Shown here piece by piece: positions 7,295 through 13,736 of a stretch of 15,202 bases of DNA. Location of the stretch: positions 1 through 15,202 of the forward strand of contig JAFYQA010000044.1 in assembly GCA_017547315.1 (NCBI GenBank). Reading direction: 5' to 3'. Source of the stretch: Roseburia sp. (GTDB lineage: Bacteria > Bacillota_A > Clostridia > Lachnospirales > Lachnospiraceae). Numbering within the stretch: the first letter of the stretch is position 1; the number at the start of each line of letters is the position of its first letter. The notes beneath the pieces were generated by a model. That model ran no database searches. It worked only from the letters and a program-made list of their open reading frames with translations, and was not told the DNA's origin. A program made the translations under genes and the position numbers.

Positions 7295-7323
7295 TTGCGT
7301 ATTTTACGTAAAATAATTACAAT
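7295..7323 (+). promoter_or_regulatory. Putative promoter of prfB with palindromic spacer
   Basis: TTGCGT (7295-7300) and TACAAT (7318-7323) are 17 nt apart, placing the start near 7330, just ahead of the prfB ribosome site. The -10 is one base from consensus; the -35 keeps only TTG. A perfect 16-bp palindrome, TATTTTACGTAAAATA (7300-7315), fills the spacer and would suit a dimeric regulator. Confidence 0.5.
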
Positions 7324-7353
7324 CAAGATATAAAAATGGAAAGAGGTGATACT

Positions 7354-8491
7354 GTGGTAGAACTTGATCAGTTCAAAGTTACATTGAATACTTATAGAGA
7401 ACCGCTGCAGGAAGTGAGGGATTCACTTTGACCTGGTAAATAAAGAGCAGCGTATCCAGGAACTTGAACGTGAAATGGAGGCCGGAGATTTTTGGAATGA
7501 TCCGGTAGTTTCACAGAATAAAATGAAAGAATTAAAAAGTATGAAGGACGATGTTGCAACGTATGAAAAACTTGCAACACAGTTTGATGATATTGCGACC
7601 CTGATTGAGATGGGATATGAAGAAAACGACGAGAGTTTGATTCCGGAAATCGAAGCAGAGTTGCAGGAGTTTATTGATACGTACGAGGCTATCCGTATCA
7701 AGACACTGCTTTCCGGTGAGTATGATAAAGATAATGCGATTTTATCGTTACATGCCGGTGCTGGCGGTACAGAGTCTTGTGACTGGGCATCTATGCTTTT
7801 CCGTATGTATTCAAGATGGGCGGATGCAAAGGGATTTTCTTTGGAAGTATTAGACTCACTGGACGGGGAAGAAGCTGGAATTAAGTCGATTACCTTCCAG
7901 ATTAACGGTGAGAATGCGTATGGTTATTTGAAGTCGGAAAAAGGGGTACACCGTCTGGTGCGTATATCACCTTTTAATGCGGCAGGAAAACGTCAGACAT
8001 CTTTTGTATCCTGTGATGTTATGCCGGACATTGAGGATGATATTGATATCGAGATTAAGGATGATGATATCCGAATTGATACCTATCGCTCTAGTGGTGC
8101 AGGCGGTCAGCATATTAATAAGACTTCATCTGCGATTCGTATTACACATTTCCCAACCGGAATTGTAGTACAGTGTCAGAATGAGCGTTCGCAGTTTCAG
8201 AACAAGGATAAGGCAATGCAGATGTTAAAGGCAAAGCTTTATTTATTAAAACAGCAGGAGAATATGGAAAAGGCAGCAGGTATCCGAGGCGAGGTAACGG
8301 AAATCGGCTGGGGTAACCAGATTCGTTCTTATGTTATGCAGCCATATACGATGGTAAAAGACCATAGAACCGGTGTGGAAAGTGGTAATGTGGACAGCGT
8401 TATGGATGGCAAGATTGATTTGTTTATGAATGGATATTTGAAGTGGTTATCATTGGGATGTCCGAAGAATATGAACAGTGACGAAGAGTAA
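7354..8491 (+). CDS. prfB: Peptide chain release factor 2, expressed by programmed +1 frameshift
   Basis: RF2 recognises UGA and UAA stop codons and triggers peptide release. The reading frame is in two parts. GTG at 7354, with AGAGGTGAT just upstream, opens a 25-codon frame ending CTT TGA (7426-7431). A +1 slip on CTT resumes at GAC (7430) and runs to TAA 8489-8491, for 378 residues in all. With this start the anticodon-like SPF motif is at 205-207 and the catalytic GGQ at 250-252, the same numbers as in E. coli RF2, with Ser at 246. The joined sequence, with SL before the slip and DLVNKEQRIQELE after it, matches the family, so the UGA is the known autoregulatory site and not a mutation. An in-frame ATG at 7336 lacks a ribosome site. 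Confidence 0.96.
7416..7432 (+). promoter_or_regulatory. prfB programmed +1 frameshift site
   Basis: GAGGG (7416-7420) is the internal Shine-Dalgarno-like stimulator, then ATTCA, then the slippery CTT (7426-7428), the UGA stop (7429-7431) and C7432, the poor termination context typical of this site. When RF2 is scarce, ribosomes pause at UGA and slip forward. The GAGG core lies three bases farther from CTT than in the E. coli site. Confidence 0.93.
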
Positions 8492-8506
8492 TTAGGAGGG
8501 GAAACC

Positions 8507-9775
8507 ATGGGAATTATTAAGGCAGTAACAGGTGCGATTGGTCAGGCATTAGCGGATTCATGGCAGGAAGTATTTGAGCCAAATGACATGGGAGAAAGAA
8601 CCGTTTTTACCGATGGAATTTTGGTGCGCAAAGGGCAGAATGTAAAAGGAACAGATAATACCGTTTCGAATGGTTCTGTGATTCATGTTTATGATAATCA
8701 GATGATGTTATTGGTAGATGGTGGTAAGGTTGTGGACTATACAGCGGAGCCGGGCTATTATACAGTAAGCGATTCCTCTATGCCATCTCTGTTTAGCGGT
8801 GAGTTTGGGGATAGTTTAAAAGAAGTATTTAATCGTATCAAATTTGGCGGGCAGACACCAGTTGTGCAGAAAGTATATTATATTAATTTGCAGGAAATCA
8901 AAGGAATTAAGTTTGGAACCAGAAATCCGATTAATTATTTTGATAGTTTTTATAATGCAGAATTATTTTTAAGAGCGCATGGTACATATTCTGTGAAGAT
9001 TACCAATCCGTTACAGTTTTATGTAGAAGTGGTTCCAAGAAATGCAGCGCGTGTGGACATCGAACAGATTAATGAACAGTATTTGAATGAATTTTTACAG
9101 GCATTGCAGGCAGCGATTAACCAGATGTCTGCGGATGGAACAAGAATTTCCCATGTTACTTCTAAGGCGTTAGAACTTGGAAAATACATGGCAAATATTT
9201 TGGACGAAGAATGGTCAAAAATGCGCGGTATGGAAATCCAGGCAGTCGGTCTTGCAAGTATTTCTTATGATGAGGAATCTCAGAGACTCATTAACATGAG
9301 AAATGAAGGTGCAATGCTTGGTACGGATTTTAACGTGATGCGTGGTATGGCTGTGAAAAATATTACAGAGGGTATCCGTGATGCCGGTTCGAATAGTGCC
9401 GGTGCAATGAATGCTTTTATGGGTGTAGGCATGGGATTAAATAGCATGAATGCCACATTGGGTGGATTGAATTCACTTCAGACGCCAAATGATATGCAGA
9501 ACATGAATGCAATGTCAGGGATGGCAGCAGGACAGACACCTGCAAGTGGCTGGACCTGTGCATGTGGACAGAATAATACCGGTAAATTCTGCAGCAATTG
9601 TGGAACTCCGGCGCCAGCTGCAAAGAAAGCATGGACATGTGAGTGTGGTCAGGTAAATGAAGGTAAATTCTGTACCAACTGTGGAAAACCTGCTCCGGCA
9701 GCTTCATGGACCTGCACTTGTGGTGCCGTAAATGAAGGCAAATTCTGCAGTAATTGTGGAAAGGCTAGGGGATAA
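8507..9775 (+). CDS. SPFH-domain protein with three C-terminal zinc ribbons (YdjI-like)
   Basis: A 422-residue protein of the YdjI/virion-core-like SPFH group. SPFH proteins form membrane-linked ring or raft assemblies; B. subtilis YdjI works with PspA, YdjG and YdjH in envelope stress. The SPFH domain spans about residues 20-260 with no membrane segment. A Met/Asn/Gly-rich linker (about 290-345) leads to three near-identical zinc ribbons starting at residues 349, 376 and 401. Each has WTC-x-CG, then F-C-x2-CG, that is four cysteines spaced C-x-C-x8-C-x2-C. The start has a textbook AGGAGGGG site. It lies 15 nt after prfB with no terminator between, and 2 nt before the next gene. As I recall, it is longer than B. 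subtilis YdjI. Confidence 0.85.
   Translation: MGIIKAVTGAIGQALADSWQEVFEPNDMGERTVFTDGILVRKGQNVKGTDNTVSNGSVIHVYDNQMMLLVDGGKVVDYTAEPGYYTVSDSSMPSLFSGEFGDSLKEVFNRIKFGGQTPVVQKVYYINLQEIKGIKFGTRNPINYFDSFYNAELFLRAHGTYSVKITNPLQFYVEVVPRNAARVDIEQINEQYLNEFLQALQAAINQMSADGTRISHVTSKALELGKYMANILDEEWSKMRGMEIQAVGLASISYDEESQRLINMRNEGAMLGTDFNVMRGMAVKNITEGIRDAGSNSAGAMNAFMGVGMGLNSMNATLGGLNSLQTPNDMQNMNAMSGMAAGQTPASGWTCACGQNNTGKFCSNCGTPAPAAKKAWTCECGQVNEGKFCTNCGKPAPAASWTCTCGAVNEGKFCSNCGKARG
9551..9772 (+). repeat. Tandem zinc-ribbon-coding repeat, three units
   Basis: Three units begin at 9551, 9632 and 9707, with periods of 81 and 75 bases. Each codes for a four-cysteine ribbon. The first two are joined to the next by a Pro/Ala linker (PAPAA). 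The units are similar enough in DNA (for example AAATTCTG shared by all) to suggest duplication within the gene. Confidence 0.85.
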
Positions 9776-9777
9776 GA

Positions 9778-10890
9778 ATGGCAGTAATCAGTTTTAAATG
9801 TCCGAATTGTGACGGTGAACTGATTTTTGACCCGGCTACTCAAAAATATAAATGTGAATATTGTATTTCAACATTTACACAAGAAGAACTTGATGAAATG
9901 ACTCCAGAGGAAAGCACCGAGAAAAATCTTGGTGCTTCTTCCGGTTATGAGGAAGAAACTGTTATTGGTACGGATGCCGTAGAGGATGCGGATAATAATG
10001 GAAATGACTATGAGAAACGGGAAGATGCAGTGATGTACACATGCCCAAGCTGCGGAGCAGAGATTATTACCGATGCCACTACAGCTGCTACTTTCTGCTA
10101 TTATTGTCACAATCCGGTTATTTTGAGTGGAAGATTATCCGGTGAATTTTTGCCGGATAAAATTATTCCGTTCGAAATTACAAAAGAGCAGGCTGTAAAA
10201 CAGTTTCTAGAGTATGTCGGCAAAAAGAAGTTTATACCGAAAGCGTTTTTTAGCAAACAGCAGATTGAGAGTATTACAGGTGTGTATTTCCCTTATTGGA
10301 ATTATAGCGCTGATGTGGAGAATATCATGCAGGGAGATGCCAGAAATGTGCGAACATGGACAACTGGAGACATCCGTTATACGGAGACGAAGTACTATCA
10401 TGTCAGTCGTCATGGGGTAGTATCTTTAGAAAATCTTACGGAGAATGCATTACAGAAAGCAAATGCTGAATTGGCACGTGGTGTGATGCCATATAATTTC
10501 GAAAAAATGCAAGATTTTAATATGGGATATTTATCTGGATTCATGGCAGAGAAACGTGACATTGAAAAAGACGGCTTGGTGGAAACGATGCAGGGAATGG
10601 CAAAAAATTATACCGATAAAATCATGCGTGATACCATTAAGTACAGCCATGTAACGATTGAGAATTCTCAGGTTCGTTTCAGAGGGGAAGATTGGGCATA
10701 CTGTCTGCTTCCGGTATGGACGATTACATACAAAGGGAAAAACGGTAAGATTTATTACTATTCCATGAATGGTCAGACAGGTGAAGTATGTGGAGAATTG
10801 CCGGTTGACCATAAGAAACTTGCGTTGGTAAGTGGCGGTGTGTCTGTGGCGATTTTTATTCTGGGATTGTTAGGAGGGCTCCTGACATGA
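9778..10890 (+). CDS. Double zinc-ribbon protein with C-terminal membrane anchor (YdjG-like)
   Basis: A 370-residue protein often labelled TFIIB-type zinc ribbon protein. The first ribbon uses C8, C11, C26 and C29, and the second C89, C92, C107 and C110, separated by an acidic linker (about 40-85). The middle part (about 120-335) is a mixed fold I cannot assign. The last 20 or so residues (LALVSGGVSVAIFILGLLGG) form one membrane segment, so the bulk faces the cytoplasm. In B. subtilis, YdjG is a membrane protein that associates with PspA; the same role is inferred here from architecture and neighbours. The label as a phage or replication protein sometimes given to this family is not supported. 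The start overlaps the ribosome site AGGGGATAAG at the end of the SPFH gene. The stop overlaps the next start (ATGA). Confidence 0.8.
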   Translation: MAVISFKCPNCDGELIFDPATQKYKCEYCISTFTQEELDEMTPEESTEKNLGASSGYEEETVIGTDAVEDADNNGNDYEKREDAVMYTCPSCGAEIITDATTAATFCYYCHNPVILSGRLSGEFLPDKIIPFEITKEQAVKQFLEYVGKKKFIPKAFFSKQQIESITGVYFPYWNYSADVENIMQGDARNVRTWTTGDIRYTETKYYHVSRHGVVSLENLTENALQKANAELARGVMPYNFEKMQDFNMGYLSGFMAEKRDIEKDGLVETMQGMAKNYTDKIMRDTIKYSHVTIENSQVRFRGEDWAYCLLPVWTITYKGKNGKIYYYSMNGQTGEVCGELPVDHKKLALVSGGVSVAIFILGLLGGLLT

Positions 10891-11792
10891 GAAAGATGAT
10901 AAAAAAAATAGTGCTGAATAGTCTTTTTGTAATTTTGTTACTGCTACCTGTTACAGCAGGGGCGACCGAAGTAGAATTTATGAATAACGAAGATGCCGTG
11001 CATAGTGCGGATGTGCCACAAGAGACAGATGTGAAGCAGCTTGAAACATTAGAAAGTTATGTCTACGATTATGCCGGACTTTTGTCATACGATGAGATTT
11101 CGGAACTGGATAGACAGATTACTGATATGAGGGAAAAAACAGATTGGGATATTTTTGCAGTAACGACTTATGATACAGACGGAAAATCATCTGTGGCGTT
11201 TGCGGATGATTTTTATGATGCGTGTACTACAGAAGATTCCGACGGTATTCTTGTATTGATTGATATGGATAACCGCGAGATTTATATCTCCACTTCAGGA
11301 AAAGCCATTCGTTACCTGACAGATAGCCGCATTGAACGTGTTTTGGATGAAGGGTTTTATTATGTGAGTGATGGGGAATATGCATCCTGCTTATCTGCGA
11401 TGCTTAGTACGGCTGAGTATTTTTATGATTCTGGCATTCCGCAAGACCAGTATAACTATGATGTGGAGACCGGAGCAGTTTCAGAATACCGTACTCTCAC
11501 ATGGATGGAAGTAGTTCCGGTGCTGTTTTTGGCACTTGGCGTTGGCTTGGTAATCTATATCGTTGTAGTAAAAAGTTATAGCATGAAGGGTGGACGATAT
11601 GATTATCCATACATGAAGTATGGAAAATTGAATCTTATTGATCAAGAAGATCATTTTATCCGTCAGAATGTGACGCATCAACGTATTCAGACTAACACTG
11701 GTGGGCGCAGCGGCGGGCATAGTAGTGGACGCAGTTCTACTCATAGAAGCAGTAGTGGACGTAGTCATGGAGGCGGAGGACGTAGATTTTAA
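10887..11792 (+). CDS. TPM-domain membrane protein (YdjH-like)
   Basis: A 301-residue exported membrane protein. A signal peptide (basic start, hydrophobic core, likely cut after TAGA near residue 27) precedes a TPM domain at about 55-185, with YDYAGLLSYDEISELD at its start and GILVLIDMDNREIYISTSG in the core. The TPM domain faces outside. One membrane segment (about 209-230) follows, then a cytoplasmic tail. The last 28 residues are Ser/Gly/Arg/His-rich, ending SHGGGGRRF, a low-complexity end common in this family. It is translationally coupled to the previous gene by a 4-bp ATGA overlap, with AGGAGGG as ribosome site. The three-gene set mirrors ydjI-ydjG-ydjH of B. subtilis. TPM proteins are also linked to photosystem repair in plants, but that does not apply here. 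Confidence 0.83.
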   Translation: MRKMIKKIVLNSLFVILLLLPVTAGATEVEFMNNEDAVHSADVPQETDVKQLETLESYVYDYAGLLSYDEISELDRQITDMREKTDWDIFAVTTYDTDGKSSVAFADDFYDACTTEDSDGILVLIDMDNREIYISTSGKAIRYLTDSRIERVLDEGFYYVSDGEYASCLSAMLSTAEYFYDSGIPQDQYNYDVETGAVSEYRTLTWMEVVPVLFLALGVGLVIYIVVVKSYSMKGGRYDYPYMKYGKLNLIDQEDHFIRQNVTHQRIQTNTGGRSGGHSSGRSSTHRSSSGRSHGGGGRRF

Positions 11793-11819
11793 AAAAAGAA
11801 GATACGAGGATTATTTTTA

Positions 11820-11865
11820 GGGGAAAGGATGTAAAAATGCAACGCCTTTCCCTTCAGTTTTATTT
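11820..11865 (+). terminator. Rho-independent terminator after the TPM gene
   Basis: GGGAAAGG (11821-11828) pairs with CCTTTCCC (11845-11852), with a 16-nt loop. The tail is T-rich but interrupted (TTCAGTTTTATTT), so termination may be incomplete. Confidence 0.65.
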
Positions 11866-11910
11866 ATAGAAACCATAAAATTAATTCATACCTAAATACC
11901 CGCGAACATA

Positions 11911-11939
11911 TTGATTTACGAACCTCATTGTGATAATAT
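11911..11939 (+). promoter_or_regulatory. Sigma-A-type promoter of the threonine-related operon
   Basis: TTGATT (11911-11916), a 17-nt spacer and TAATAT (11934-11939), with TG at 11931-11932 as an extended -10. Transcription would start near 11946, giving a leader of about 78 nt. I found no T-box sequence in it. Confidence 0.75.
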
Positions 11940-12023
11940 CTTCCGTATGAGAACAAATGTAAGCGAGAGAAAAACACAACGCGATAAACGTACCTCGCAG
12001 ACATGACGGAGGAGAACAGTTCG

Positions 12024-12467
12024 ATGATAGAAAAAAGTCAGTATTATGTACTGAAAGAAAAGGCTGTGCCGGAAGTATTGCTGAAAGTAATCGAGGCAAA
12101 ACGACTTTTAGAATCCGGGAAGATTACTTCTGTTCAGGAAGCTACCGAGATGGTGGGAATCAGCAGGAGTTCTTTTTATAAGTATAAAGACGATATTTTT
12201 CCTTATCGGGAAACGCAGAAAGGGAAAACAGTTACGATGGTAATGCAGCTTGATGATAAGCCGGGAATTTTATCGGTGGTGTCAAGAGTGCTTGCAGAGC
12301 ATAAAGTAAATGTATTAACGATTCATCAAAGTATTCCGATTAATGGTATCTCATCTTTGACATTAAGTGCAGATTTACTTCCTGAGTCAGGCGAGTTAGA
12401 GGAGATTGTAAATAGCATTGAATCAGAGGCGGGCGTTCATTATGTGAAAGTCTTAGGAAAAGAATAG
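12024..12467 (+). CDS. PheB-family ACT-domain protein with N-terminal helix-turn-helix
   Basis: A 147-residue protein of the UPF0735/PheB group. Residues 1-65 include an HTH-like stretch (SVQEATEMVGISRSSFYKYKDDIF). Residues about 68-147 are an ACT domain, with DDKPGILSVVSRVLAEHKVN, the usual amino-acid-binding loop. ACT domains bind amino acids and regulate enzymes or transcription. Placed first in a unit with homoserine dehydrogenase, it may sense threonine or a related amino acid, which is an inference. I chose ATG 12024 because GGAGGAG (12008-12014) precedes it and the length then equals what I recall for B. subtilis PheB; the in-frame ATG at 12003 lacks a ribosome site and adds 7 residues. 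The name pheB reflects homology, not a shown phenylalanine role. Confidence 0.88.
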   Translation: MIEKSQYYVLKEKAVPEVLLKVIEAKRLLESGKITSVQEATEMVGISRSSFYKYKDDIFPYRETQKGKTVTMVMQLDDKPGILSVVSRVLAEHKVNVLTIHQSIPINGISSLTLSADLLPESGELEEIVNSIESEAGVHYVKVLGKE

Positions 12468-12483
12468 AAGGGTTGGTAGAGTG

Positions 12484-13686
12484 ATGATTAAAGTAGCAGT
12501 TATGGGATTTGGAACCATCGGTTCAGGTGTGGTAGAGGTCCTTTCTATAAATAAAGAGAGTATTGCGAAACGTGTAGGAGATACCATTGAAGTAAAGTAT
12601 GTATTAGACTTAAGAGACTTTGAAGGTGACCCGATTCAGAGCAAAATCGTACATGATTATAAGACTATTGCAGAAGATCCTGAGGTGTCAATTGTAGTAG
12701 AAGCAATGGGCGGTGTAGAACCTGCTTATACATTTGTAAAGGCTATGTTAGAGGCTGGTAAAGATGTGGCGACTTCAAACAAAGCACTGGTTGCAGAAAA
12801 GGGTGCAGAACTTTTAGAACTTGCAAAAGCCAAAAACGTGAACTTCCAGTTTGAAGCGAGTGTAGGCGGTGGTATTCCAATTATTCGTCCATTAAAAAAT
12901 TGTCTTACTGCTGAGGTAGTAGAGGAGATTACTGGTATCATCAATGGAACTACCAATTATATGATGACAGAGATGTCTGAAAAGGGTGTAGATTTTGATG
13001 TGGTATTAAAAGATGCACAGGCAAAAGGATATGCAGAAAAAGATCCGACCGCAGATATTGAAGGATATGATGCAGGCAGAAAGATTGCGATTTTAACATC
13101 TTTGGTTTGTGGACAGCAGGTAGATTTTGAAGATATTCATACAGAGGGTATTTCTCATATCTCAAGTACGGATATTAAATATGCGAAGGCGATGGGTAGA
13201 GCGATTAAACTGCTTGCTACCAGCAAAAAAGTTGGTGATGGATATGCTGCGATGGTTGCACCATTCTTATTACCACCGGAACATCCATTATATAGTGTAA
13301 ACGGTGTATTTAACGCGATTTTTGTAAAAGGTAATATGTTAGGTGATGCTATGTTTTACGGAAGTGGAGCAGGAAAGCTTCCAACTGCCAGTGCAGTAGT
13401 GGCAGATATCGTAGAGATGGCAAAACACCCGCATAAGCATATTCCAATCGAATGGAAACAGGAAAAAATAGAACTGGTAGATTATAGAGATTTTGAACAT
13501 AAATTCTTTGTGCGTACCAGTGCATCGACGGAAGAAGTGGAAAAAGTGTTCGGACCGGTTGCATTTATAACAGTAGATGGTGTTGTAAATGAAAATGGTT
13601 TTGTGACAGAGGTAATGGCAGAAGCTGAGTTTGAAGCACGTGTTTCACAGTTAGCAAATGTGATTCAGGTGATTCGTGTGAAATAA
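12484..13686 (+). CDS. hom: Homoserine dehydrogenase
   Basis: Catalyses NAD(P)H-dependent reduction of aspartate semialdehyde to homoserine, the branch to threonine and methionine. The 400 residues start with the nucleotide-binding loop GFGTIG (8-13), then SNKAL, and NGTTNY (154-159). The catalytic stretch DPTADIEGYDAGRK has D191, D196 and K200, with the spacing of D214, D219 and K223 in the yeast enzyme. The C-terminal part (about 335-400) looks like a shortened ACT domain; many bacterial enzymes run to about 430. Either GTG 12481 or ATG 12484 could start it. I prefer the ATG because the next residues (IKVAVMG) match family N-termini. It follows the PheB gene by 16 nt and precedes the apgM-like gene by 50 nt. 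Confidence 0.96.
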   Translation: MIKVAVMGFGTIGSGVVEVLSINKESIAKRVGDTIEVKYVLDLRDFEGDPIQSKIVHDYKTIAEDPEVSIVVEAMGGVEPAYTFVKAMLEAGKDVATSNKALVAEKGAELLELAKAKNVNFQFEASVGGGIPIIRPLKNCLTAEVVEEITGIINGTTNYMMTEMSEKGVDFDVVLKDAQAKGYAEKDPTADIEGYDAGRKIAILTSLVCGQQVDFEDIHTEGISHISSTDIKYAKAMGRAIKLLATSKKVGDGYAAMVAPFLLPPEHPLYSVNGVFNAIFVKGNMLGDAMFYGSGAGKLPTASAVVADIVEMAKHPHKHIPIEWKQEKIELVDYRDFEHKFFVRTSASTEEVEKVFGPVAFITVDGVVNENGFVTEVMAEAEFEARVSQLANVIQVIRVK

Positions 13687-13698
13687 ATGTAGCTATGA

Positions 13699-13719
13699 CG
13701 CTGACAATAAGTGTTGGCG
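13699..13719 (+). promoter_or_regulatory. Hairpin between hom and the apgM-like gene
   Basis: CGCTGACA (13699-13706) can pair with TGTTGGCG (13712-13719), 8 pairs with two wobble pairs, around ATAAG. There is no T tail. It lies just before the ribosome site AGAGGA (13725-13730) and may affect stability or translation of the downstream gene. Confidence 0.4.
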
Positions 13720-13736
13720 GGAAAAGAGGACGGTTT

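Noticed and set aside
7354..7431. prfB as a frameshifted pseudogene
   Set aside because: The break is CTT TGA C at the conserved RF2 position, with intact SPF and GGQ motifs at canonical numbering. This is the programmed site.
8491..8507. Independent promoter or SigW-type site directly before the SPFH gene
   Set aside because: The gap is 15 nt and holds only the ribosome site. No TGAAAC/CGTA pair with proper spacing was found upstream of prfB either.
11866..12023. T-box or amino-acid riboswitch in the leader of the pheB-hom-apgM operon
   Set aside because: I looked for the T-box antiterminator sequence and a terminator in the leader and found neither. Only a weak 5-bp GCGAG/CTCGC pairing is present.
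13695..13736. Upstream in-frame ATG for the apgM-like gene
   Set aside because: It adds 14 residues absent from the family and overlaps a hairpin. ATG 13737 has AGAGGA at the right distance.
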